Shown in pieces: positions 22,871-32,141 of a stretch of 64,000 bases of DNA; within the stretch, counting starts at the first letter, position 1; each line of letters begins with the position of its first letter. The translations under genes and the position numbers were made by a program. Source of the DNA: Galaxea fascicularis (Eukaryota > Cnidaria > Anthozoa > Scleractinia > Euphylliidae); NCBI GenBank assembly GCA_948470475.1, contig OX419345.1:5786090-5850089 (forward strand). Direction: 5' to 3'. Below the pieces are notes generated by a model. It had not been told where the DNA came from. It did not search any database and saw nothing but the letters and a program-made list of their open reading frames with translations.

Positions 22871-24205
22871 ATGCCTCTCTGTAAAGAAAACTGGCAAACA
22901 ACTAAGCCAACCATCAGAGAACGAACCATGTTTTTGCTCAACAACGATCTCTTCAGCGATGTGAAGTTTGTGGTTCGTAAGAGCGATGGCGAAAGTGAAA
23001 GTAAACAAGCTATTCCAGCCCATAAATTTGTTCTGTCGATTGGCAGTCCTGTGTTTGAAGCCATGTTCTACGGTGAACTAGCGGAGACAAGAGACTCTAT
23101 TGAACTGCCTGACTGTGAGTACGAGAGTCTGTTGGAGTTGTTTCGTTACATGTACAGCGATGAGCTGAATTTGAGCGGAAGTAATGTGATGGGAGTGCTG
23201 TACTTGGCGAAGAAATACATGGTGCCGTCGCTTGCTGAGAAATGCACGAAATATTTGCGAGATCACTTGGATGCATCGAATGTGCTCAGTATTTTACCAT
23301 CTGCACAGAAATATGAAGAGGAAGAGCTGGTAGATCGCTGCTGGGAGGTGATTGATGAACAAACAGAAGCTGCTGTAAAATCGGATGCATTTGTGACACT
23401 TGATAGATCCTTACTCGAGGCACTAGTTGAAAGAGATACTCTGAATATCGCAGAGGTGGAATTGTTTAAAGGCGTAGTTGAATGGGCGAAACAAGAATCG
23501 ACAAAACAAGGCATAGTCGCAGATGGACAGGAGAAAAGAAGAATTATCGGAGAACAGATCATCCAAGCAATTCGCTTTCCTGTGATGAAGTTGGAAGAAT
23601 TTGCCTCTGTGGTCATGGACAGCAAAATACTCACGTATGATGAGGTTGCAATTGTTATCAAGTGTTTCAGTCCAGTGGTCGTCTCCTCTGAAGGATTCAT
23701 ATTTCCAGTCACCAAAAGGTCTGGCCCCTGTGGGAAGTTAATTCGTTGTCGCCGGTTTAATACAATGAAGTTCGGCTGGAATAATTTGAGTCCTCAAATT
23801 TTGTATCTGTCAGTGAACCGTGACATATTATTTCATGGAGTGCACTTGTTTGGCAGCAAAGACAACACTTATTCAGTAAACCTATCGCTGATTTCCCCAA
23901 GCTTTGCTCTTCTTGCCAGTAGAGAAGGCAGATTCGCATCGCTATCCAGATCGTCGGGAGAATATTATGGTTTTGACGTTCTATTTGAAAAACCAATAGC
24001 TTTACTCCAAGGCATCCGGTACTGTCTTGAAGCTAGAGTCAATAGTGTCAATGGTGCTCTCTCTTGGTACGGTATCCAAGGAGACCATACTCACATTTGT
24101 TCAGATGTTACATTTACATTGCAAAACTATTACCCTCCCACTGACAACCAAACCGGTATCACACAAGGACAATTTCATCAATTCATTTTCAGCGTTAAGA
24201 AGTAA
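22871..24205 (+). CDS. BTBD2/3/6-like BTB-BACK-PHR protein, intact copy, 444 aa
   Basis: A single-exon frame from ATG 22871. The BTB/POZ domain spans about residues 27-133 (LFSDVKFVV, HKFVLSIGSPVFEAMFYGEL, FRYMYSDELNL). BACK follows at about 140-240, and the PHR domain at about 285-444 (DILFHGVHLFGS, YYGFDVLFEKP, LSWYGIQGDHTH, GQFHQFIFSV). The length is close to vertebrate BTBD1/2/3/6. These proteins bind Cul3 through the BTB domain and recruit substrates through PHR; in the cytoplasm they promote ubiquitination. The substrate here is unknown. A near-identical but broken paralogue lies 4.6 kb upstream and a diverged intact one downstream on the other strand. A TATA-like GATAAAAGC lies at about 22807, and only 104 bp separate the ATG from a transposon end, so distal promoter sequence differs from copy 1. 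Confidence 0.95.
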   Translation: MPLCKENWQTTKPTIRERTMFLLNNDLFSDVKFVVRKSDGESESKQAIPAHKFVLSIGSPVFEAMFYGELAETRDSIELPDCEYESLLELFRYMYSDELNLSGSNVMGVLYLAKKYMVPSLAEKCTKYLRDHLDASNVLSILPSAQKYEEEELVDRCWEVIDEQTEAAVKSDAFVTLDRSLLEALVERDTLNIAEVELFKGVVEWAKQESTKQGIVADGQEKRRIIGEQIIQAIRFPVMKLEEFASVVMDSKILTYDEVAIVIKCFSPVVVSSEGFIFPVTKRSGPCGKLIRCRRFNTMKFGWNNLSPQILYLSVNRDILFHGVHLFGSKDNTYSVNLSLISPSFALLASREGRFASLSRSSGEYYGFDVLFEKPIALLQGIRYCLEARVNSVNGALSWYGIQGDHTHICSDVTFTLQNYYPPTDNQTGITQGQFHQFIFSVKK

Positions 24206-24397
24206 ACACATGGGAACACTTCGCCGAATCAAATTAAACCCTTTCAATGTAAGAAGCATTATAATTTGAAGGATTGTTTTTGTGATAGTACCACCATGTC
24301 ACTGATGGAGCCCCTGTCTCCATATTTGTAGTCTCGAGTTAAATTTATAAATTATTCCCTGCTTGTGATGCAAGAGCGCTTGTCACCGATGTCTTAC

Positions 24398-24714
24398 TGT
24401 GATACTCGTTCAGACCCCGTCCACTCGTATCCGGATATTCTTGAAAAAAGGAGGTTTTTTCCTCCGTTTTCACTTTCGTCCACACGTGCTCTTCTGGAAA
24501 ACTATATTCCAAGTAGTCTGTCATCACTAAGCCGGAATAGAAATAGCCTGAACAGTCCCAGAACGGCAAGAAAACAGATTCTATTCATTCTACTATCGGA
24601 AGCAGAATGAACGAAATTGCATGAAATTCCAAAGAACACGAATATACCGTGTATTCCCCAAAGGACGTGCCCTAAAACAGTGCGTGGAACATCTTCTCGA
24701 AGTTCATTTCCAAA
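24398..24714. other. Dispersed-repeat remnant
   Basis: Starts with CCCCGTCCACTCGTATCCGG, a string I associate with a common short coral inverted-repeat element; the rest is not assignable. No gene. Confidence 0.35.
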
Positions 24715-24985
24715 GTAAATAAATAAATACTCAATTGACCACTCCCCTATAGAGGGGCTTTTCAGGGACAATGAAACAAATAATACAAATGAACACAACA
24801 GAGTAAAGAATCCCAACTGGCGAAAGGCAGACCAGTTGGCTATTTACAAGGATGACTGAGGAGTTGAACCAGACACTTACGCACTGGAACACCACCAGCT
24901 AGTGGCCAGAGCGGGATTCAATATTTGAACCCGGGTCACCGCATTGAAATCCAGCACCCAAAACCAGTCGGGCATCCTGCCTCCA
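24715..24985 (-). mobile_element. tRNA-derived SINE
   Basis: Read on the minus strand from 24985, the 5' part resembles a Ser/Leu-type tRNA. An A-box-like GCCCGACTGGTTTTGGG is followed about 35 bp later by a B-box-like GGGTTCAAAT. A non-tRNA body and a short TATTTATTTATTTA tail follow near 24715. No intact cloverleaf. Confidence 0.65.
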
Positions 24986-25554
24986 CAAAAGTAATTCTTC
25001 AATTTTGTGCTGGAATAGTTTGCCAGTGGTACGGCCTCCTTTTGATGGAATTATTTTTACTTTCATTATTAGCATCATTGCATAATTAGTTCTTTTATTA
25101 TATGGTTGGTGCTTACAGCCGATATAAGGCACACTCTGATTGGTTAAGTGCTAGGGCACTATGCTTCCCAATCTCCCGCAATGCCCACGAGCCGATTACG
25201 AATTATACAAAAACAAAACAACTTTTAGCTGTTTCTTATAAGCATATAATAAACAACTTATTAACCTCCAACGTTCGGTCCTCACGGGAAAACCATAACC
25301 CTCGTAGCCCGTATACTTACGTTTGTCAAGGTTCCAGACAACAAAAAGGTTGGGATATTTGGTCGAATGTAATTTCATACAGTTAATACATACGGCACCT
25401 GTGGATCTGTACCTGAAAAAGATGCGCTCCTACAAAACATAAACGAAATGTACAGGTTTCTTGCCCATCATTTCTTTTTTAACAAAAGAAAGTTGTTGTA
25501 AACTGAAAGTGTTGTAATGTTCCTCATTCATGAGCTGGCTCACAGGAGCCTTTG
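24986..25554. other. Intergenic, repeat-derived, no gene
   Basis: Contains stretches such as GCCGATATAAGGCACACTCT and ATTAACCTCCAACGTTCGGT that look like dispersed-repeat sequence. No coding region supported. Confidence 0.3.
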
Positions 25555-26305
25555 ATCTTTTCATAAGAACGTTGAGGCTGAGATTAGCTCGAATTTTAAG
25601 AACGTGCTTAGAGCACAACCAAGGCTGAGAGTCAGTTAAGAACGTCTTTATTTTGCTCATTTATTTTATGTACACATGAGCTTTTTCTGCGTTTTCGCCG
25701 CAAACTATGATGACTTTATGTCGCGTTGTGAATCTCTGGGCTCCATGCTTTCTGTAAGCTAAATTTACCAGCAGTTGGTTGGCGCGACATCGTGTGTATA
25801 CCATTTAACTTAAGAACACCTTAAGAACGTTTTCACGCTCAAATCAGAAAAAAAAAAGAACGTCAAGCCTCAGGCCCTGTTTATACGGAGAAAAGTTGTC
25901 CCGGGTAGAAGGGTCACCCTCCTACCCGAGCTTCCCTGGGCGAGCCAACCTTTCCTACATTTCCTTACAAAACTTGGCGAACCGTTTACACAAGAAACAA
26001 AAAGTTGGCTCGGCTAGAAGGGTGACCCGCCTAGGCGGGTCACCCTCTTTCGATGTTAGGGTCACCCTCCTAGTCGAGCCAACTTTTCTCCATATAAACA
26101 CTTTGGCTCGCCTAGCCGGGTCAACTAGTTCACGGTGAGACAATCAGAGTTTGTGTGAGCGCTGTTGGCTCGGGCAAAGGGGTCAACTTTTTTCTCATAT
26201 AAAAGCTCCCTAAAGCTGACTCGGCTGGGAGGGTGACCCTCTTACCCGGGACAACTTTTCTCCATATAAACGGGACTTCAGTTCCAAAATTAGACGTTCT
26301 TATAA
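25555..26305 (+). mobile_element. Non-autonomous element with TTAAGAACGT subterminal repeats, copy A
   Basis: Bounded by CATAAGAACGTTGAGGCTGA near 25563 and the inverse-like GACGTTCTTATA near 26294. TTAAGAACGT or close variants recur at about 25597, 25637, 25824 and 25855. A related copy lies at 59625-60372. A second element (25871-26277) is nested inside. Confidence 0.6.
25871..26277. mobile_element. Nested MITE with GGGTSACCC motifs
   Basis: Inverted ends: CCCTGTTTATACGGAGAAAA ... TTTTCTCCATATAAACGGG, extending inward through GTTGTCCCGGGTA. GGGTCACCC or GGGTGACCC occurs at about 25911, 26020, 26038, 26061 and 26231, each in a GGCTCG...GGGTGACCC setting. It is absent from the sister copy at 60.3 kb, so it inserted later. 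Confidence 0.68.
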
Positions 26306-27039
26306 AAAAAATAAATGAAAAAGTGCAACTTGCGATCGAAAAAGTAAGCGCGCGCGGCGTGCCTACGAATGTCAGTTTCTTCATTGCGAAAATAAGAGAA
26401 GCGTTTGGATGTCAAGCCGATGAGAACCTTAATATCCAGATCCAGCGCTGTCACCGACCCTATTTTTTGTGAATTAAAGGTAATGACAGTAATGTATTTT
26501 ACTTGAGACTTTTTTCGCTTCTTAAAAATTAGTAAACTCTGCGTTAACGAGGACATCTGTTTCAACTGACAATGTTTTCAGCCAGAGCTGTAAATATAAA
26601 ATTTTCCTTCTTTTGTTGACAAAGTAATATCACTGTTCATAGCACTTCTTTTGAAGTTTGCAAGTTTAGAAAACAGTAATTTATTTAAAATATATGTAGC
26701 TCTACAAAACAATATAGTGCAATTAATTTATAACTGGCCTTACGCTAACTGAATAAAGTCAACAAAATAGCGTACTGCAAGGAAGCCAAAGTGAATTTTT
26801 TTACAGCTATTGAACGAGTAGAAGAAAGAAAATGCAAAAACATGCAAGAAACACCCAGAAAAAGAAAAACATTCAAAATTCTTTACTCCTCATTTTCATG
26901 ATCGCCCCCCAAATTACTTCTCTGATTTTTCCTACTAATTAAGTAAAAAAGATGGTCAGGCTAGTTGTACGTAATCGAAAGAAAGAAATAGTCCGCATCC
27001 CTCGACGATCTGTATGTACATAGCAGTGAAGATAAAATG
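26306..27039. other. Intergenic; holds one half of a diverged repeat pair
   Basis: About 26405-26515 resembles 31395-31485 in the same orientation (shared AAGCCGATGA, GCTGTCACC and AGTAATGTATTTTACTT). No gene seen. Confidence 0.35.
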
Positions 27040-27395
27040 CTTGATAATGATAGTGATTGACAGTTGCATTAATAGTGATCATGACAGACAGTAACAGGGA
27101 CTATGATATTGGAAGTAGTCAGTCACAATAATAGTGACAATGCCAGCACAAAGATAGTAATTAACAACGCTAGTGATAGGGACAATGACAGTGAAAGCGA
27201 TAACAACAGTTACAATGACATTGGCATTAATAGTGGTAGTGACCGAGTGTGGGAGAAAGTGCAGTGACGGCCTAGGGAGGGAGGGGGGGGGGGCAGTGAC
27301 AGGACAGGATAGTGACGGCAATATATGACAGCGATAGTGACAATATAATTGACAGTGACAGTGACTGAGTCAGTGATAGTGATAATGAATTGGAA
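27040..27395. repeat. Degenerate short tandem repeat of GTGACA/GATAGT type
   Basis: A roughly 350-bp tract built from variants of ATAGTGACAATGACAGTGA with a basic period of 6 or 12, broken by a G-run at 27281-27293. The reverse-strand open frame across it is a by-product. Confidence 0.65.
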
Positions 27396-27642
27396 GATTT
27401 TACAGTGACCTTGAGTTCACAATTCACTTTTACGGAAGTTATTTTTCCCAGTTAACTGCTACACCCCCATGTAATGTTCTTCTCTGATTCCAACCAAACT
27501 CAAACAAGAAAACGTAAATGGAGTGAAATTATGCCGAAAGACATTACACGACAGGAGCCCCTGACACGATCATGTTTTTCTAGGTGACAAGTTACTTGAG
27601 TAAGACCTTTGACTACTCGTCACTTGACGATTTCAGTCACTT

Positions 27643-28956
27643 TCAAATTCGAGTGAAAATGAATTCATGAAATTGTCCTTGTGTGGTAGCAGTCACGCCC
27701 TCACCAGCAGACGGCATGATTTCCAATGTAAACGTGACGCCAGAACAAAAATGAGTATGACAGCCCTGGGTACCATACCAAGAATTTTGACCATCTATTG
27801 AGGCTGCAATACTATATGCGACATTTTTGGTCAAAACTATCGGATTTTGGAAGACTACATCAAACCCATGATACTTTCTCGACGCGTGCAGCACTGATGA
27901 AAAGGCACCCTTTCTAGACGAAAGAACAGACGAGCCTGCGAAGAGTGTAAGGGCAACTACATATGAATTGCCCTCGCTGCCAAACAAGCTCACTCCGTGA
28001 AACTGTATATCATGGTCTACCGAAAAACGTAATGTAGAACAGCCATTGCACCAACCAAACAAGAACGATTCAAACCTACTACAGCGTCTCAACTTATTAC
28101 AAAGGCCAGACGAACGTTGGATCGTTGAAAAAAACAGGGACGAATCTTGAACTGAACCAAAATATTTGATCACATCAGCGACTTCGGTACGCGTGAGTAC
28201 TTCGCTGTCCACGACAAAAGCGGCAAATTCTTCTAGCTTCATGGTGGGAAAGCGTATTGCTTGGATAATCTGTTCTCCAATAATTTTTCTCATTTCGTGC
28301 CCATCTGCACTTATACCTTGTCTTTGCGATTCTTTTGTCGCCCACTCGAGGACTCCTTTGAACAAATCCACTTCCGTGATATGAAGCGTATCTCTTGACA
28401 CTATTACTTCAAGTAAGGACCTCTCAATTGTCGCGAATACATCCGATTGCACAGCCGCCTCTGTCTGCTCATCGATCACCTTCCAGCATCGATCCACAAG
28501 GTCTTTCTCTTCATATTTCTGCGCAGATGGTAAAATGCTGAAAACATTTGATGGATCTAAGTGCTCCTGCAAATATTCGAAGCATTTCTCAACGAGTGAA
28601 GGCACCATGTATTTCTTCGCTAAGTAGAGTACTCCCATGACATTACTTCCGCTCAAATTCACCTCATCGCTGTACATGTAACGGAAAAACTCCAACAGAC
28701 TCTCGTACTCACAATCAGGCAGTTCAATAGAGTCTCCAGACTCCGCTAGCTCACCATAAAACATGGCCTCAAACACGCGACTGCCAATCGACAGAACAAA
28801 CTTGTGAGCTAGGATCACTTGCTTACTTTCACTTTCACCGTCGCTCTTCCGCACCACAAACTTCACATCGCTGAAAAGATCGTTGTTGAGCATAAACTTG
28901 GTTCTTTCTTTTATGCTGGGTCTTGTTGTTTGCCAGTTTACCTCAGCCAGTGTCAT
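27643..28956 (-). CDS. BTBD2/3/6-like BTB-BACK-PHR protein, diverged intact copy, 437 aa
   Basis: Single exon on the minus strand, ATG at 28954-28956, stop at 27643-27645. BTB at about residues 27-133 (LFSDVKFVVRKSDGESESKQ, FRYMYSDEVNL), BACK at about 140-240, PHR at about 285-437 (DIQFHGVSLFGS, YHGFDVVFQNP, SWYGTQGCHTH, GQFHEFIF). It is clearly homologous along its length to the 22.9-kb gene but far more diverged than the 18.2-kb copy, especially in PHR. Predicted Cul3 adaptor; substrate unknown. The upstream sequence does not resemble the 100-bp leader shared by the other two. The convergent orientation relative to 22871-24205 means it did not come from the same recent duplication. Confidence 0.95.
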   Translation of the reverse strand: MTLAEVNWQTTRPSIKERTKFMLNNDLFSDVKFVVRKSDGESESKQVILAHKFVLSIGSRVFEAMFYGELAESGDSIELPDCEYESLLEFFRYMYSDEVNLSGSNVMGVLYLAKKYMVPSLVEKCFEYLQEHLDPSNVFSILPSAQKYEEKDLVDRCWKVIDEQTEAAVQSDVFATIERSLLEVIVSRDTLHITEVDLFKGVLEWATKESQRQGISADGHEMRKIIGEQIIQAIRFPTMKLEEFAAFVVDSEVLTRTEVADVIKYFGSVQDSSLFFSTIQRSSGLCNKLRRCSRFESFLFGWCNGCSTLRFSVDHDIQFHGVSLFGSEGNSYVVALTLFAGSSVLSSRKGAFSSVLHASRKYHGFDVVFQNPIVLTKNVAYSIAASIDGQNSWYGTQGCHTHFCSGVTFTLEIMPSAGEGVTATTQGQFHEFIFTRI

Positions 28957-29570
28957 GTTTCTTTCCTCAGAGTTTCTGGTCCAAAATCAGGAGTGAAGTC
29001 TGGAATCTTACTGCCGGAAAGCGAATGCCGATCGCAGCAGTAAGCTAACAAAATTTGCATCTCAAGTTTTGCGTGACCGAATGTTAAGGATACGAAATAG
29101 GAAACGGACACCACCCCTCCCCCCTTTAAACATATTTGTTTTGACGCAATGTACGATGGGATAATAAACGCACGAGGTTCGTTTTGAAGTCCGCCATATT
29201 TATGTTTGTGGTTGATGTGTGCCTACGATAACACGAAGAGTAACACAAGCTTGTTTAAAACTATCATTGCAAAGCGTGGGTCCAATTTGTTTTGAGGATA
29301 TTTAACACATAGGAAATTGAACCCTGAAAACAAAGTACTTGTGATAAGTTTCAGCTTCTCTGTGGTCCAAACTTGAAACTTACATCCAGACTTCCATCAG
29401 GATATTTGCCAAATAGCAAGTTAACATCATAATATATACAGGAAATAGTAATAGACATGCTTTGGGGGGAGGAGGGGGGGGGGGGTGGGGAGAAGAGATA
29501 ACGAATCCTCTGCTTCGTCACCTACAACGCCGTCAGAATGTCAGAGAGTAGAGCAAAGGAGGTAAAACCT
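28957..29570. other. Upstream of BTB copy 3; G-rich tract
   Basis: Probable 5' flank of the minus-strand BTB gene. A G-run tract lies at 29464-29492. No other feature supported. Confidence 0.35.
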
Positions 29571-31174
29571 ACGGAGCCCAGTAAGTGCATGGTTTTCCAC
29601 CTCCGCTTTTCTGGCCTCATATATCGACTTTTCTGCCACGATTTTTGTTGACTTTTATGTCGTGTCTGACGTCTTTTTTGTCGACTTTTCACGTCGAGAT
29701 TTCTGTCGAGATATTGTAGACTGTTTTGCCGAGATATTTGTCCAGTTTTTTGTCGACGAATCGGCCTTTAGACTCAGATTATACTGAGCTTCAAGCTAAA
29801 ATGGCTGTTTTCGTCATTTTTATTGCACAGTCTGTGATGTATTGGCAGTCAGCGGTATCTTTTAAGCATGCGCATTAAACGGGGTCTTCGGAGTATGGCC
29901 GCCATGTTGTGAAAACGTGTTGTGTGGTTGATTGTTTTAGTCTGGTTTAATCCGGCTCGAGTCTGAAACATCCGTTGGTCTCTCAGTATTTAACACAGTC
30001 AGTATTTGTGGAGACCCAGTGCCTCTACTTTGTGATAAGGACAACCGAATACTTTGATGTGCGTTAATGGTTTATTCCGTGTAAATCAGCAAACAAACTT
30101 CCATCGCGCTGAGCGAATGACTGGTACAATCAAATAAACTAACCAACAATTAACCAACGATTCACTGAAATAAATACAAATGCACTGAAATTAGAAAATA
30201 ATACGGCGAACAAATTAAGAAACCAGCAAACAAAACCGACAGATATACGACGTACTTACAAGTTTTTCGTGCTAAGATCACGGACGAAATTTAAAAACGT
30301 AAAAATACAAACAATGAAACATGCCATGTGCCTTTCTCAAAATGGAGAAAACAGTCGATGAGGCCAGCAGCTCTCTGTATTTAAGCTGTCCTAAAGTGTC
30401 CTACTCGAGGCCAACAGTATTCTCAAAACGGGGACCGGTCGGCGAAGATGTACGGTTCTCAATTGGCTATGTTCCCACCCTGTAAGTGCACCCGGTACGT
30501 GGAGCTAATGACATCGCCGAAAGCTATTTCCGTCTAGGGCTTTACTATACAAAGATTCTCTTGTATCTAGTATTATTCCAAGACACAACCTTTAGTCTCA
30601 GATAGTTAAACGTGCCTTAAAAGACAAAGGAAATTCATGCAAATAATAAAATGCGGAGCGAGGCAATTAAGAAAGAATTTCTTGCTTTACAAGGACGCCG
30701 TGTGATCATGAACAACACTTCATTGGATTTTCCCGTCAGTCCAAACAGATATCTCTGTATATTCAAGCCTTAGACGAAAATAGCTTTCAGCGATGCCATT
30801 GCGTCCATCAGGGTTACTTGCAGTATGAGTTAGTATGGAAATATAGTCAGTTTACAAGCCGTACACCCTCGCCGACTAGTCCCGGCACGTTTTGAGTAAG
30901 TACAACAAAAATGACGCAGACAGCCATTTTGGCTTGGATCTAAATACAAGTCTGCAAAAAACTTGACAAACATGTAGGCAAAAAATTCAGTCGACATAAA
31001 TCTTGACAGGAAAGTCGACATAAATCTCGACATAAAAGTTGACAAAAAGTTGACAAAATCTCGACATAAAAGTTGACAAAAAAGTCGACAAAAAATCTCG
31101 GCAGAAAAGTCGGCCAAATAGTCGATATGAGGCCAGAAAAGGGAAGGAAAACCATGGCACTTACTGGGCTCCGT
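29571..31174. mobile_element. 1.6-kb non-autonomous DNA element with GTCGA-rich subterminal repeats
   Basis: Terminal inverted repeats ACGGAGCCCAGTAAGTGC at 29571 and its inverse ending at 31174. Each end carries a block (about 29625-29760 and 30965-31130) of imperfect repeats of GTCGACTTTT alternating with GTCGAGATTT. The middle of about 1.1 kb has no recognisable transposase. Open frames on the minus strand at the right end are produced by the repeats. Confidence 0.75.
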
Positions 31175-32141
31175 ATAAAACGGTGCCGAGTGCACGGTTA
31201 ATAGCATGACCAAGAAAAAAGCGGTGAACGCAATTTTTAAGAGTTGATCCTGGCTCCACCTAATAAAACTGTACCGTATGTGACACAGCCAGGCTGAGAA
31301 CCGGGAGAGCACGAGAACAGGGAGAAACATGTCCAGTATAGTTGTTATTACAGTCACGTACCGACAATCAAATATTAATCTATTTTCTGAGTTTGGACGT
31401 TAAGCCGATGACAAACTTACATATCCATATCCAGTGCTGTCACCAACCCTGAGAGTAATGTATTTTACTTGGGACTTTTTTAACACTTGGAGACTTTTTC
31501 AATCACCCTAGATTTTAAAAAGCAAAACAACATAGAGAAAATATAATCTGTTTCAGTTTTTCCTCGGTTCGCTTCCCAAAATCTCGTAACAAGTGTTAGC
31601 GGTTCGTTTAGTACCCATGGATAAAGTTCTCAAACACAAATCAACCGAAAATGGCTCAAATCGAAGGTAGTACATCAATAATTCCATTTTCCCCCTCAAG
31701 CAAAGTTATGCTTCTTTATGATTCCATTTCCTTTCCTTCGCTGGTTTTACGCAATGCAGTCCTGATGCAGCTTATTTTTCGTCTGATATCTTAACTTGAG
31801 TATAGTCCTCATCTCTAAAGCGACCACTTTTCGAATTTTTTCTTTAACAAAATCCCGAACCTGATGCACTCGACCGCGGTTTTTTTTAATAATATTGTTT
31901 ACTTTCAATTTTTGAAGGGGCAATGGCACAAACAAACATAAACGGGCTTATATTGGCTGGACCCTCCATCTTTTCCCCCCCCCCCCCCACCCCTCCAAAA
32001 AAATGAACAGTATCTAACAGCCATCAACAACGACTAATCGAATATCACGGGGTGTAATCATATGTGACAGGAATGGTTGAAACTGCGCAAGCGTTGCGAC
32101 TAGTCACTGCGAGACGGTAAAAATAGAATATCAAGAAACAT
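31175..32141. other. Intergenic, downstream of ANKUB1
   Basis: Contains the second half of the diverged repeat pair (31395-31485) and a C-run at 31975-31989. It should include the ANKUB1 3' UTR, but no clear minus-strand polyadenylation signal was picked out. Confidence 0.35.

Larger units (their letters stand above)
20928..24397 (+). repeat. Segmental duplication, unit 2 (contains the intact BTB gene)
   Basis: Counterpart of 17532-20045. It is longer because it has two later insertions, at 21359-21594 and 21826-22767. The join sites of both can be seen by comparison with unit 1. Confidence 0.88.

Noticed and set aside
30830..31357. Minus-strand open frame of 175 codons.
   Set aside because: It is the translation of the GTCGA subterminal repeat block plus flank and has no protein-like character outside the repeats.
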